From positions 88,629-152,628 of the forward strand of contig CANFEY010000003.1 of the NCBI GenBank assembly GCA_947446025.1: a stretch of 64,000 nucleotides of DNA, in the 5' to 3' direction. The notes under the pieces were generated by a model. It had not been told where the DNA came from. It saw nothing but the letters and a program-made list of their open reading frames with translations, and did not search any database. Positions 34,264 to 43,151 of the stretch are shown here, piece by piece; position 1 is the stretch's first letter, and the number at the start of each line of letters is the position of its first letter. The DNA comes from Bryobacterales bacterium (GTDB lineage Bacteria > Acidobacteriota > Terriglobia > Bryobacterales > Bryobacteraceae). Both the position numbers and the translations under genes were made by a program.

Positions 34264-35168
34264 GCGCGCACCCGTAGCGATTCCGCCGCCGCGGTGACGT
34301 CCGCAACAGAAACTCCGGCCATACCTTCGGCCGACGTCAGCACCTGCGCCTCGGTGCGCCACGGAGCCCACGTCACGGGATTGCTGGGGCCGAATAGCAC
34401 CACCACGGGCACCCCGAACGCCGCGGCGATGTGCGCGGGCCCGCTGTCATTGCCAATGAAGAGTTGCGCGCCAGACAGTATTGACTTCACCTCGGAAAGC
34501 GGCGCATTGCGATGCACCTCGAACCCGGAGAATGGCGAGACATCGTCCGCCGGACCCGCGAGAAATACTGGCTTGAGTCCCGCATCTTTGAGATGCCGCG
34601 CGACGGCTACAAAACGATCGGCGGCCCATGCTTTCTCCGGGGCGGACGCAAACGCGTGCAGAACGGCGTAGCTTCCCTCACCAGTGCGCGGAGCCGCCAC
34701 CAACTTCGCGCGCGGAATTTCCGTTCGCGGCACGCCGAGCCAAAACATAGCGGACGCCAGATGCTCCGCCGTATGCACCGGACGTTCCTTGCCCAAAGTC
34801 TGCTGCGCCCGAGGAATCCGTTCGTTGTACACGACGCTCCACACATGATGCGCAAAGCCTGCCCGAATCGGCGCGCGCGACGCAAGCATCAGCCACATGC
34901 TGCGCGTCCCTCCGTGAAAGTTCAGCGCCATCTTCGGACGCCACTTCGCAATGGCGGCCAAATCTGGCGGCAGCAGTGCGGTAACGTCCGGATTGCCCTC
35001 AAACGCCCCACCAAACCGGTCCTCCACAACAACGCCGATCTCCAGATCAGGCCGATGCGCCTTCAACAACGCAATCGCAGGAGTAGTAAGGACGCAGTCC
35101 CCGAGCGATCGCAGACGGATCACAACGATCCGCGAACCTTGCGGCAAGCGGTTTAGGGCCGGGTTCAT
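34260..35168 (-). CDS. Glycosyltransferase family 9 (heptosyltransferase-like)
   Basis: 302 residues. IVVIRLRSLGDCVLTTPAIA is the GT9 N-terminal signature and ILSGAQLFIGNDSGPAHIAA then FGVPVVVLFGPSNPVTWAPW is the sugar-nucleotide site. These enzymes add heptoses to the lipopolysaccharide inner core on the cytoplasmic face. At 302 residues it is slightly shorter than WaaC/WaaF (about 320-350). It precedes the MsbA-like flippase and follows the Trm112-like gene after 27 bases. Confidence 0.9.
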   Translation of the reverse strand: MNPALNRLPQGSRIVVIRLRSLGDCVLTTPAIALLKAHRPDLEIGVVVEDRFGGAFEGNPDVTALLPPDLAAIAKWRPKMALNFHGGTRSMWLMLASRAPIRAGFAHHVWSVVYNERIPRAQQTLGKERPVHTAEHLASAMFWLGVPRTEIPRAKLVAAPRTGEGSYAVLHAFASAPEKAWAADRFVAVARHLKDAGLKPVFLAGPADDVSPFSGFEVHRNAPLSEVKSILSGAQLFIGNDSGPAHIAAAFGVPVVVLFGPSNPVTWAPWRTEAQVLTSAEGMAGVSVADVTAAAESLRVRA

Positions 35169-35195
35169 TCTTGGTGTAACTTACGCTTCGTTGTT

Positions 35196-35366
35196 TTAGT
35201 TCTCAATCCGAGCTTCGTCCACAAGCATCACCGGAATCTCGTCGCGGATCGGATACACGCGCTTGCACTCGACGCATTTCAACCCGCTGCCGTCCGCCTG
35301 CAGGTTCACAGTGGCCTTGCACAGCGGGCAAACCAGTATGTTGAGCAGATCTTGACTGATGGCCAT
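35196..35366 (-). CDS. Trm112/YcaR family small zinc protein
   Basis: 56 residues: AISQDLLNILVCPLCKATVN, then GLKCVECKRVYPIRDEIPVM and LVDEARIEN. The two Cys-x2-Cys pairs bind zinc. Bacterial Trm112-like proteins partner methyltransferases and are often found in lipopolysaccharide operons next to msbA and lpxK, as here. The ATG at 35366 has no ribosome site, but TACACT lies 7 bases upstream. It is the first gene of the minus-strand operon. Confidence 0.9.
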   Translation of the reverse strand: MAISQDLLNILVCPLCKATVNLQADGSGLKCVECKRVYPIRDEIPVMLVDEARIEN

Positions 35367-35373
35367 AGGCACT

Positions 35374-35379
35374 AGTGTA
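35374..35379 (-). promoter_or_regulatory. Putative -10 element (TACACT) for the trm112-to-tmk operon
   Basis: TACACT is 7 bases before the ATG at 35366, one more than the common spacing here. It would start the nine-gene operon with a leaderless or near-leaderless message. Confidence 0.35.
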
Positions 35380-35403
35380 GCAAGCGGTGGGGTTTGCGCT
35401 GCA

Positions 35404-36195
35404 ATGAAGCACCGGCTAAGCTCATGTGCATGCCAACGTCCTTTAACGTCCTTTTATGCAATGTTGCTGCTCGCGTCCGCGGCCTCGGCCCAGTGGCTCA
35501 GCTACCCCACTGCAGGCGTTCCACGCACCAAGGACGGCAAGCCTGACCTCACCGCGCCCGCTCCCAAAACCGCGGACGGCAAACCCGACATCGCAGGACT
35601 CTGGCAGCCGCCAGGAGGCTACGTCGGTGACATCACGAAGGATCTGAAGCCCGGCGAGGTTTCTTTCCAACCGTGGGCAGCCGAGCTCTACAAGCATCGC
35701 CGCGACACGCTGAGCAAGGAAGATCCCACAGGATGGTGCGTCCCGGGCGGCGTGCCGCGCTCCGACGTGGTCCCGTATCCGCTCAAGATTTTCTCCATGC
35801 CCGGCGTGACACTCATCCTCTATGAAGCCGTGCAGAGCTACCGCCAGATCTTCACCGACGGTCGCGCGCTGCCCAAGAATCCCAACCCCGCGTGGATGGG
35901 ATACTCGGTCGGCCGTTGGGAAGGTGACACGTTCGTGGTCGAAAGCTCCGGCTTCAACGACAATGCCTGGCTCGACAACTTCGGCCATCCCGGCACCGAA
36001 TCGCTGCACGTCACCGAGCGCTTTCACCGCAAGGACTTCGGCAATATGGATGTCGACATCACCATCGACGACCCCAAGGCGTACACCAAGCCGTGGACGG
36101 TCCACCTGCCCTTCCGCCTGCTAGCCGACTCAGAACTGCTAGAGTACATCTGCACAGAGAACAACAAGGACCTGGAGCATCTCGTCGGCAAGTGA
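35404..36195 (+). CDS. Secreted WEGDT-motif protein, paralog 3
   Basis: About 263 residues. From ATG 35404 the N-terminus is a slightly long signal peptide ending in FYAMLLLASAASAQW; a shorter start at 35461 is possible. A small duplication (TKDGKPDLTAPAPKTADGKP) precedes the shared domain: GKPDIAGLWQPPGGYVG, YRQIFTDGRALP, GRWEGDTFVVESSGFNDNAW, LHVTERFHRKDFGNM and IDDPKAYTKPWTVH. It is the best conserved of the three copies in this window but is 25 kb from the other two. Function unknown. Confidence 0.82.
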   Translation: MKHRLSSCACQRPLTSFYAMLLLASAASAQWLSYPTAGVPRTKDGKPDLTAPAPKTADGKPDIAGLWQPPGGYVGDITKDLKPGEVSFQPWAAELYKHRRDTLSKEDPTGWCVPGGVPRSDVVPYPLKIFSMPGVTLILYEAVQSYRQIFTDGRALPKNPNPAWMGYSVGRWEGDTFVVESSGFNDNAWLDNFGHPGTESLHVTERFHRKDFGNMDVDITIDDPKAYTKPWTVHLPFRLLADSELLEYICTENNKDLEHLVGK

Positions 36196-36199
36196 ACCT

Positions 36200-36868
36200 A
36201 TGTGGACTGATACCGAACTACAACATGAAGTGGAGAAGGCGATCGGTTGGCGGCTCAGCTCCGGCCTGCGGCAGATTAGCGTAATGGCCAAAGCGGGTGC
36301 TGTCGACCTGGCCGGCCACGTTGACAGCTATTGGGAGAAGTGCGCGGCGGAGAGCGCGGCGTGGTGCGTGGTTCACGTACATCGCGTGACCAACGGCATC
36401 CGCGTGTTGGTTCCCTTCGATAAGCAGCGCACCGATGACGACATCGCGCTGGCCGCGATGGGGATTCTAGAATGGAACTGCTTAGTGCCTGCGACTGTGG
36501 AAGTGCAAGTGACCGACGCGCTGCTCACCCTCTCCGGCACCGTTGAACGTCATGAGCAACAAGCGGAGGCAGTGCGAGCGCTGTGTACATTGCGCGCGAT
36601 CACCGGCATCCGCAACAACGTCGTCATCCAACCCGCGGCGGGCTTGGCAGACGTCAAAGCCACCATTGAAGCCGCGTTCCGCCGCAGCGCCCTTATCGAC
36701 AGCGGCCACATCAAAGTCCAAATGGCGCACGGCGCGGTGAACCTGCGCGGCATGGCCCGCTCGCGGGCCGAATACGAGGAGGCACTGAGCGCCGCATGGG
36801 CCGCTCCGGGCGTTGCAAAGGTGGAGGACCACGTCACCGTCGGTGCTGTAAAGGGTGAACACGGCTAG
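36200..36868 (+). CDS. Protein with three BON domains
   Basis: 222 residues with no signal peptide. Three repeats of the BON pattern are visible, each with a Gly-x-Val-x-Leu-x-Gly strand: KAGAVDLAGHVDSYWEKCAA, VTDALLTLSGTVERHEQQAE and MAHGAVNLRGMARSRAEYEE. BON domains bind lipids or stabilise envelopes, as in OsmY, but here the protein appears cytoplasmic. It starts 4 bases after the secreted paralog and may be cotranscribed with it. Induction by osmotic or other stress is only a guess from family habit. Confidence 0.85.
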   Translation: MWTDTELQHEVEKAIGWRLSSGLRQISVMAKAGAVDLAGHVDSYWEKCAAESAAWCVVHVHRVTNGIRVLVPFDKQRTDDDIALAAMGILEWNCLVPATVEVQVTDALLTLSGTVERHEQQAEAVRALCTLRAITGIRNNVVIQPAAGLADVKATIEAAFRRSALIDSGHIKVQMAHGAVNLRGMARSRAEYEEALSAAWAAPGVAKVEDHVTVGAVKGEHG

Positions 36869-36938
36869 TGGACTGCGCAGCAAGTCTTGTTCCGGAACAG
36901 TAAAGGGGAATGGCTCAAATTTCCCCGCCTTTGCGAAA

Positions 36939-36963
36939 TTTCGTGCCTGTACCCGGCACGAAA
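36939..36963 (-). terminator. Hairpin between convergent genes
   Basis: A perfect 9-base-pair stem, TTTCGTGCC and GGCACGAAA, with a 7-base loop, directly after the stop of the NHL protein gene. A second stem (GGGGAA with TTCCCC, 36905-36926) lies towards the BON gene. Neither is followed by a long T run, so termination efficiency is uncertain. Confidence 0.5.
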
Positions 36964-36967
36964 GCGT

Positions 36968-37963
36968 CTACTTCGCTCTGACGTGCTTCTCCAGCATCTT
37001 CCGCCGCACTACGCCGCCGTAGACGTTGCCCTGCGAATCCACGCCAACGGCCTCCGCGCCGCTGTGGTCTTCCGTCGTCGATTCCATGTCTTCAATGAAC
37101 GCGGTGACCTTGCCGCTCTTCGCACTACCGATGCGGATGCCCTTCTTCCAACCCGGCTCATCTGGACCCCACGATTCCGAATCCGCCACATACAGCGTGT
37201 CGTCCTTGGTAATGAACAACCCGCTGGGCCGCCCGAACTGGCGCCACTCGTCAAGAAAGCGTCCCTCTTGATCCAGAATCTGAATGCGGTTGTTGCCGCG
37301 ATCCGCCACAAACAAGCGGCCCCGCGAATCGAAGAACAAGCCGTGCGGCCCCATGAACTCGCCCGGATTGCGCCCCTTCTTGCCGATTACCTTCAGCAGC
37401 TTGCCGTCCTTCGAAAACTTCATGATCCGCGAGTTGCCGTAGCTGGGCGCGTGGCCTTCACTCACAAAGATGTCGCCGTTAGCCGCGATCGCAATCGACG
37501 TCGGCTGATCGAACCCATCCGTCCCCGCGCCCGCGCCACCTGCCTTGCCCAGCGTCATCAGCAGCTTTCCGTCGCGCGTGAACTTGAAGACCTGGTTGCC
37601 CTTGCCCTCGCCAGCCTGTCCGTCGCTGATCCACAGGTTGCCCTCGCGGTCAAACGCGAAGCCGTGCGGAAAGTTGAACAGGCCCGATCCCCAGCTGTTC
37701 ACCAACTTGCCGGCGGAGCTGTACACCATCACCGCCGGCTCCTTGCGCCCCGCGCACGAATTCTCATTGCAGCGCCCCAGCACATAGACGTTGCCGTCCG
37801 GGCCTTCCAGCGCGCCGGTAATCGCCGGCCACGTCATCCCCTTCGGCAGCTCCGCCCAATCGCGAACCGTACGATATGGATTCGGCAGATTGTTATTCAA
37901 ATACGGATCGTTCACCTGGGCGAACAACATACCCACAAAGACGACACTTAGAATCGAACGCAT
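36968..37963 (-). CDS. Secreted NHL-repeat beta-propeller protein
   Basis: 331 residues. A short signal peptide (RSILSVVFVGMLFAQ) is followed by repeated NHL blades, for example FNFPHGFAFDREGNLWISDG, FDQPTSIAIAANGDIFVSEG and MGPHGLFFDSRGRLFVADRG. A Cys pair (GRCNENSCAGR) may form a disulfide. The layout resembles peptidyl-alpha-hydroxyglycine alpha-amidating lyase-like propellers, but key residues of that enzyme cannot be confirmed. AGGAGG precedes the ATG. It is third in a minus-strand run after the M13 peptidase and a small secreted protein. Confidence 0.82.
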   Translation of the reverse strand: MRSILSVVFVGMLFAQVNDPYLNNNLPNPYRTVRDWAELPKGMTWPAITGALEGPDGNVYVLGRCNENSCAGRKEPAVMVYSSAGKLVNSWGSGLFNFPHGFAFDREGNLWISDGQAGEGKGNQVFKFTRDGKLLMTLGKAGGAGAGTDGFDQPTSIAIAANGDIFVSEGHAPSYGNSRIMKFSKDGKLLKVIGKKGRNPGEFMGPHGLFFDSRGRLFVADRGNNRIQILDQEGRFLDEWRQFGRPSGLFITKDDTLYVADSESWGPDEPGWKKGIRIGSAKSGKVTAFIEDMESTTEDHSGAEAVGVDSQGNVYGGVVRRKMLEKHVRAK

Positions 37964-37972
37964 TCCTGCCTC

Positions 37973-38296
37973 CTACTTGGGCGCCGATATCCGCCCGACG
38001 ATTTGATCCGCGCCGACCTTCAGCACCACCAGCTCATGCGGCTGCGTGTTGTCCCCGACAACAAAGTAGAACGGCACGCGTATATCCATGTCCTTCCTCT
38101 CGATCTTGTGCCCGTCCACCGTCACGTCAATGGCGAAGCGCTGTTTCGCGGCGTCGGCATTCTTCAACGCGATTTCGACCCCCGGCAGAATCTTCACCGC
38201 TTCGCTGCGCTTGAAGATGGTGAACTCGGTGACCTCTCGGGCCGTCTGCGCGGCTAGCGACGCCGCAAGGATAAGGATTGCTGTGATGTGTCTCAT
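37973..38296 (-). CDS. Small secreted protein of unknown function
   Basis: 107 residues. A signal peptide (RHITAILILAASLAAQ) leads to a beta-rich domain (FTIFKRSEAVKILPGVEIAL, FAIDVTVDGHKIERKDMDIR, PFYFVVGDNTQPHEL, VVLKVGADQIVGRIS). The ATG overlaps the peptidase stop (TAATG), so it is translated after the M13 enzyme and may be its partner or inhibitor. No family recognised. Confidence 0.72.
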   Translation of the reverse strand: MRHITAILILAASLAAQTAREVTEFTIFKRSEAVKILPGVEIALKNADAAKQRFAIDVTVDGHKIERKDMDIRVPFYFVVGDNTQPHELVVLKVGADQIVGRISAPK

Positions 38297-40284
38297 TACC
38301 AAACTCTGCAAGCGGGACCTTTGACCATCGGCTGCTCCGCCCGGCAAGCGAACGCCTTTGCGAACTCCGGCATGTTGGAGACTACGCCGTTCACGCGGAA
38401 CTCCGCCGCGGAATGCGAATCTGTCTGCACCCGCACGCGCGCATTTTCTTCCGTGATGTTCTGGCACCACACCTGCGCCCAGCCCAGGAAAAATCGCTGT
38501 TCCGCCGTGAAGCCGTCGATCTTCTCCGGCTCCTTCCCGCCAAGCGTATCCTGTAGCGCCATCAGCGCGATCTTCACGCCGCCATTGTCCGCCGTGTTCT
38601 CACCCAGCGTCAGCTTGCCATTCAGATTCAGACCCGCCACGGGACTGTACGCCGAATATTGATCCACGATGCAGTTGGCCCGCTCACCGAACGCCTTCGC
38701 ATCCGCCTCCGTCCACCAATCGCGCAAGTTGCCGTCGCCGTCGAACTGCCGCCCCTGATCGTCGAAGCCGTGCGTGAGTTCGTGCCCAATCACCGCGCCT
38801 ATGGCACCAAAATTCACCGCGTCATCGGCGGAGTTGTTGTAGAACGGCGGCTGCAAGATGCCCGCTGGGAAGTTGATGTCATTGGCTCCCGCATCGTAGT
38901 ACGCGTTCACCGTCGGCTGGCTCATATGCCATTCCGTCTTATCCACCCGCTGCCCGATCTTCGCCAACAGCCGAGCCAGCTCCGTGGTGCTCGCCCGCTG
39001 CGAATTCCCGTACGCGTCATCGCGAGCCACGCGGACCTGCGCGTAATCCATCCACTTGGCTTGATTGCCCACCTTGTTGGTGATCTTGTGCAGCTTCTCA
39101 ATCGCGCGCGTCTTGGTCTCCGCCGTCATCCAATCCAGAGCCGCAATGTCGCGCTCCATCGCGCGTTCCAACGCCGCCACCATCTCCTGCGTCCGCCGCG
39201 CCCCCTGCGCCCCCAGCGTCCGCTCAATGAACTTCTGCCCCAGCGCATCCGGCAACTGCGCATCGGTCAGATCCACACACACCTTCCAGCGCGGACGCAT
39301 CTCCTTCGACCCGCGCAGGTACTTATCGAAGAAATCGAAGTGCTCCTTCTGAATCGCCGCGCTCAGCACAGGCGAGTTGCTGTTCACCAGCACCCACGTC
39401 AAGTAGCTTTTGAGGTTATCGAGCGGCTGATCATTCAGCATCTTGCCGAACGCCTCCACGAATCCCGGCACCGCCACGTTCAGGCTCGCGAACTGCGGCG
39501 CGCCCAACCCGGCGAAGAACGCCGTCCAATCAAAGTTCGGAGCCAGCGCCTTCAACTGCTCCACTGTGAGCTTGTGATACACCTTTTCGGGATCGCGCCG
39601 CTCCACGCGGTCCATCGCCCCCTGCGCCAGCGCCGTCTCAATCGCCATCGCCGCCGCCGCATTGCGCTGCGCCACCGCAGGCTCCTGCCCCAGCAACGCG
39701 AAAATCCGCTGCAAGTGCCCCAGATACTGCGTGCGAGTCTCCACCGACTTCGCGTCCGTCTTCAAGTAGTAGTCGCGATCCGGCAACCCCAGCCCGCCTT
39801 GATCCATCCCCGCGATCATGTTGGCCGAATCCTTCGCGTCCTGCTCCGGCCCAAAATTGAAAAACGGCGCAGCCCCGATCTTGAACATCGTCACTACCAG
39901 TTCCGTCAGCGCCGCTTTGTTGTCGATCACCGCGATCCGGTTCACGTCGCGTTGAAACGCGTCCATCGAGCGCCGGTTCTGGACCTCATCATTCATGCAC
40001 GCCGCATAGAAGTCACCGATCTTCTGCTCAATCGCCGTCCGCCCCGCGCGCTCCGCCGAAGCCGACTCCAGCACGTTCTGCAGCAGCGTCCGGTTGCGGT
40101 CCTGCAGTGCATCAAACGTCCCCCACCGCGCCACGTCCCCTGGAATCGGATTCGCCGCCTGCCAGCCCCCGCATGCGAACTTGTAGAAGTTCCCGCACGG
40201 GTCCACCGCCCGATTCAGCGAAAGCACATCGAACCCCGATTGCCCGAACGCAACCGCCGCCGTCAAGAAAAGAAGTGCGCGCAT
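38296..40284 (-). CDS. M13 family (neprilysin-like) metallopeptidase
   Basis: 662 residues from the ATG at 40284, which opens a signal peptide (RALLFLTAAVAFGQSG). The zinc site is GAVIGHELTHGFDDQGRQFD (HExxH), with the third ligand in LTLGENTADNGGVKIALMAL (ExxxD). NAYYDAGANDINFPAGILQP is the substrate-binding N-A-Y segment, and the C-terminus ends in CRVW, close to the C-x-x-W of the family. It is an exported zinc endopeptidase for short peptides. A longer in-frame start is less likely: the signal peptide begins here and TACAAT-AGGGGG precedes it. Confidence 0.93.
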   Translation of the reverse strand: MRALLFLTAAVAFGQSGFDVLSLNRAVDPCGNFYKFACGGWQAANPIPGDVARWGTFDALQDRNRTLLQNVLESASAERAGRTAIEQKIGDFYAACMNDEVQNRRSMDAFQRDVNRIAVIDNKAALTELVVTMFKIGAAPFFNFGPEQDAKDSANMIAGMDQGGLGLPDRDYYLKTDAKSVETRTQYLGHLQRIFALLGQEPAVAQRNAAAAMAIETALAQGAMDRVERRDPEKVYHKLTVEQLKALAPNFDWTAFFAGLGAPQFASLNVAVPGFVEAFGKMLNDQPLDNLKSYLTWVLVNSNSPVLSAAIQKEHFDFFDKYLRGSKEMRPRWKVCVDLTDAQLPDALGQKFIERTLGAQGARRTQEMVAALERAMERDIAALDWMTAETKTRAIEKLHKITNKVGNQAKWMDYAQVRVARDDAYGNSQRASTTELARLLAKIGQRVDKTEWHMSQPTVNAYYDAGANDINFPAGILQPPFYNNSADDAVNFGAIGAVIGHELTHGFDDQGRQFDGDGNLRDWWTEADAKAFGERANCIVDQYSAYSPVAGLNLNGKLTLGENTADNGGVKIALMALQDTLGGKEPEKIDGFTAEQRFFLGWAQVWCQNITEENARVRVQTDSHSAAEFRVNGVVSNMPEFAKAFACRAEQPMVKGPACRVW

Positions 40285-40290
40285 CCCCCT

Positions 40291-40296
40291 ATTGTA
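40291..40296 (-). promoter_or_regulatory. Putative -10 element (TACAAT) before the M13 peptidase gene
   Basis: TACAAT, six bases (AGGGGG), then ATG. The six bases also resemble a Shine-Dalgarno, but they would be too close and at the very 5' end of the RNA. The promoter overlaps the divergent DUF1648 gene region. Confidence 0.4.
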
Positions 40297-40315
40297 AGCG
40301 TGATAGTTTGGGACC

Positions 40316-40777
40316 GTGACGAAGCTCATGGAAGCCGTGGCCATGGCCCTGCTGCTGGCGATGTTCGTAATGGTGGGACTGCGCTGGTCCGATTTACCGG
40401 AGCGCATGCCGTCGCACTACAACGCCGCGGGCGAGCCCGACAAGTGGCGATCAAAGGACACCGTGTGGATTCTGCCGATAGTTGGAGCGAACCTCTACAT
40501 CCTGATGACCGCACTATCTCGAGTAGCCGCCGCCGGCAAGGTTCGCCTGAACGTGCCCCCAGGCATCGACGCCGCATCGCCCGAAGTGCAAGCCGAAGCG
40601 CGGCATCTACTGACCGCCATCAAGATGTGCATAACGGCGACCTTCGCGTTCATCACCTGGAGCCGCGTCTCCGCGCCCGAGCAAGGCCTCGGCCGCGCGT
40701 TCCTGCCCGTGATGCTGGTTGTTCCCCTAGGCGTGATGGGAGTGTACCTGCTTCGCATGCGCCGCCTTGGGCGCTGA
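40316..40777 (+). CDS. DUF1648 membrane protein
   Basis: 153 residues, starting at GTG 40316 or ATG 40328. DLPERMPSHYNAAGEPDKWR is the DUF1648 motif (P-x-H-x-n-x-x-G-x-p-d), preceded by a membrane helix (AVAMALLLAMFVMVGLRW) and followed by helices around residues 50-68, 103-118 and 127-145. SdpI-type immunity proteins contain this domain, but most members are of unknown function. It is divergent from the M13 peptidase with starts 31 bases apart, so the two promoters overlap. Confidence 0.82.
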   Translation: MTKLMEAVAMALLLAMFVMVGLRWSDLPERMPSHYNAAGEPDKWRSKDTVWILPIVGANLYILMTALSRVAAAGKVRLNVPPGIDAASPEVQAEARHLLTAIKMCITATFAFITWSRVSAPEQGLGRAFLPVMLVVPLGVMGVYLLRMRRLGR

Positions 40778-40824
40778 CCCTTGCTGACTTGCGTTATCTT
40801 TGTGTACGCAAGTGAGGTAACGCC

Positions 40825-41025
40825 ATGCAAGCCACGAAAGTCGGGATCCGCGAGTTCCGGGAGAACCTCTCGAGCTATCTGGCGTCAAAAGCTCCGGTCG
40901 CGATCACGCGGCATGGCATGACGATTGGCGTCTATTTGCCGACGCGCCCCAAGCCGACCCAGGAACAACTGGAGGCTTTTAGCATTGCCGGGGAATTGCA
41001 GCGGGCACGAACGAAAAGGAATTGA
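40825..41025 (+). pseudogene. Phd/YefM-type antitoxin with frameshifted tail
   Basis: 66 residues are readable: TKVGIREFRENLSSYLASKA and PVAITRHGMTIGVYLPT, the Phd/YefM DNA-binding fold. It stops at RARTKRN. A different frame then gives EKELMEDFKQLRRDELKRKS up to a TGA at the start of the toxin gene, which is how this antitoxin class normally ends (a DFKxLR toxin-binding tail). So the tail appears shifted out of frame near 41010-41022. The DNA-binding part remains intact. It precedes a PIN toxin that is also broken. Confidence 0.75.
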
Positions 41026-41076
41026 TGGAGGACTTCAAGCAACTCCGCCGAGACGAACTTAAGCGGAAGTCTTGAG

Positions 41077-41487
41077 ATGCTGGTCGTCGACGCGAACATT
41101 CTGATGCGGGCGGTGCTGGGTAAGAGGACGCGAACAATCCTGGCAAAATACGCTCACCAAGTGGAGTTCATAGCGCCCGGTCGCTTTCGCGGAAGCGCGG
41201 AAACGACTCCCCGAAGTGATCGCGCGGCGGAAACTTGAGGAAGCCGCGCTCATGGAGTATCTGGATTGGCTGACCAACATCGTCGATACCATCCAGGTCC
41301 AGGCCTATTCTAGTTTTGAAACAATCGCGCGCCAAAGCATGGACCGGCGCGACAAGGACGACTGGCCGATCCTCGCCGCCGCCCTCGCCCTGGGTGCCCC
41401 ATCTGGATCGAGGACACCGACTTCTTCGGTTGCGGCGTCGCCACGTGGACTACCGACAGAGTCGAGCTGTTCCTGTCTCAGCCTTAG
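41077..41487 (+). pseudogene. PIN-domain toxin (VapC-like) with two frameshifts
   Basis: Joined across two breaks the protein reads LVVDANILMRAVLGKRTRTI (first Asp of the PIN site), then from about 41190 AFAEARKRLPEVIARRKLEE, MDRRDKDDWPILAAALALG (middle acids), and from about 41395 CPIWIEDTDFFGCGVATWTT (last acids) to a TAG at 41485. The active-site acids of the RNase fold are all recognisable, but no single frame encodes them. Together with the damaged antitoxin this is a decayed toxin-antitoxin locus, or a spot of poor sequence. Confidence 0.75.
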
Positions 41488-41490
41488 CCT

Positions 41491-43134
41491 TCATTTCCGC
41501 TGTAGGCTATCGTAGACGATCTTCCCACCGACAATCGTCATCGCGCTGCGCACATTCTTTATCTGCGCCTCCGGCACCGTGAAGTAGTCGCGATCCAGCA
41601 CAACCATGTCCGCGAGCTTGCCCACCTCAATGCTGCCGATCTTGTCTTCCATCTTCAGGAACCACGCGTTGTTGCGCGTGAACAGGCGCAGCGCTTCCTC
41701 GCGCGTCAGGTGCTGGCCTGCGTTGACCTGATCGCCGAACGAATTGACGCCCGTCACCACGTACTGAATGTGGCTCCACGGATTCAGCGGAGCGATATGG
41801 ACGCCGTCGCCGTGAATGCCGACCTGGATACCGTGATCGACAATCGTGCGGAACGGCGGGCCTGCCACCACTTTCGGGTCCGCCGACGTCACCCACCGGA
41901 ACGCGCCCATCTCCACTCCGCAGCCGAGAGCCTTCAACCGCGTGAGCAGGTCGGCATTCACCTCTGGGACGTGGTGCACCATCCAGCGGAGCTTGGTGAT
42001 GTCGAACTCCTTGTTCACTTCCTCGTACCGCTCCACCACCTGCCGCAAGCCCGCAAGATTCTGCACCGCGTTCTCATTGCGCCATCCCACCTGCGCCACC
42101 AACCGCTGCGCGTCCCTCCAAACCGCGCCACTCCCCAACGGCGCGGCCCACTCACCAATCGACCCCGTGTGCAGCATGTCGTCGCCGAAGAACTGGAACT
42201 GGTTGCGCAGCCGCTCTTTCAGCTCCGGCAGATTCGGATCGTTCTGGTTCTGTAGAAAATTCATCTGCAGCCGCACGATGGTGCGACCTTCGTGATGCAG
42301 TTCCAGCCACGGATCATACATGCGGTACTGATCGAGGTTGGACAAGATCTGGCTCGGATGCAGCGGCCCCGGCGTCGGGAACAGCACCTCGTCCAGCATC
42401 GCCGTCAAGCCGAGACTCGCAGTGTAATTCATCGCGTCCATCGTGCTGCGCTTGCGGTCCGCGAACGTCTGCACGCGCCGCAGCAGGAACAACGCCGACG
42501 CCGAAGGATTCCCCTCGCGCCCCGCCCCCGCGATCGCTCCCGTGGCCGAAACCTTGATCGGCAAAATGTCCGCATGCGGCTTCGGCCCAGCGTCGATGGC
42601 ATCGAAATACTGCTTACCGAGCGTGTTCGTCACGCACGGCCCCGTGAAGCGCTCATAGAGCAGCACCGGCCGATCCGGCACCGCCGCGTCGAGTTCCGCC
42701 AACGTGGGATGCCGATGCTCTGCCCACTGGTTTGAGTGCCAGCCGCCCATCGACGTGATCCACTGCCCCTCCGGCACGTCCTTCCTTCGAGCCGCCAACG
42801 CCGCCTGCACTTCTTTTATGGACACAGTGTTCTCCAGGATCGTGTGATACCCCGGCCGATTCGCCAGACTCACGATGTGCACGTGCGGCTCAATCAGCCC
42901 CGGCACCACCGTGCGTCCACCGAGGTTAATCGTCCGAGCCCCCGACGGCGCGCGTCCCCCGACGGCGAGAATCCTTCCGTTACGAATGGTGGCCGTATTG
43001 GCCACCGTGTTCGTCGCATTCATGGTGTGAACGCGACCGTTGTTCAGGAAGAGCGTCTCATCGGTAGTCTGCGCAAGCGCGGCAGCGGCTCCGGCGGTGA
43101 GCGCGGCAAATTGACGGCGTGTGGTTCGTGGCAT
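41491..43134 (-). CDS. Exported amidohydrolase (YtcJ-like)
   Basis: 547 residues. A Tat-like signal (PRTTRRQFAALTAGAAAALA) suggests export after folding. The metal site is VVPGLIEPHVHIVSLANRPG (His-x-His); later ligands are in RWMVHHVPEVNAD, GIQVGIHGDGVHIAPLNPW, and GKLADMVVLDRDYFTVPEAQ is the closing strand of the small domain. Relatives hydrolyse amide or N-substituted compounds; the substrate is not known. TATAAT lies 8 bases before the ATG. It follows the PIN remnant tail to tail, with 3 bases between the stops. Confidence 0.88.
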   Translation of the reverse strand: MPRTTRRQFAALTAGAAAALAQTTDETLFLNNGRVHTMNATNTVANTATIRNGRILAVGGRAPSGARTINLGGRTVVPGLIEPHVHIVSLANRPGYHTILENTVSIKEVQAALAARRKDVPEGQWITSMGGWHSNQWAEHRHPTLAELDAAVPDRPVLLYERFTGPCVTNTLGKQYFDAIDAGPKPHADILPIKVSATGAIAGAGREGNPSASALFLLRRVQTFADRKRSTMDAMNYTASLGLTAMLDEVLFPTPGPLHPSQILSNLDQYRMYDPWLELHHEGRTIVRLQMNFLQNQNDPNLPELKERLRNQFQFFGDDMLHTGSIGEWAAPLGSGAVWRDAQRLVAQVGWRNENAVQNLAGLRQVVERYEEVNKEFDITKLRWMVHHVPEVNADLLTRLKALGCGVEMGAFRWVTSADPKVVAGPPFRTIVDHGIQVGIHGDGVHIAPLNPWSHIQYVVTGVNSFGDQVNAGQHLTREEALRLFTRNNAWFLKMEDKIGSIEVGKLADMVVLDRDYFTVPEAQIKNVRSAMTIVGGKIVYDSLQRK

Positions 43135-43142
43135 CGAGTGGC

Positions 43143-43148
43143 ATTATA
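43143..43148 (-). promoter_or_regulatory. Putative -10 element (TATAAT) before the amidohydrolase
   Basis: Consensus TATAAT, 8 bases (GCCACTCG), then ATG at 43134. Transcription would begin within one or two bases of the start codon; there is no Shine-Dalgarno. Confidence 0.5.
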
Positions 43149-43151
43149 GCG

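Noticed and set aside
38659..40815. 718-residue open frame on the plus strand opposite the M13 peptidase
   Set aside because: It is antisense to a clear metallopeptidase and has the Arg/His/Leu-rich composition produced by the opposite strand of a GC-rich gene.
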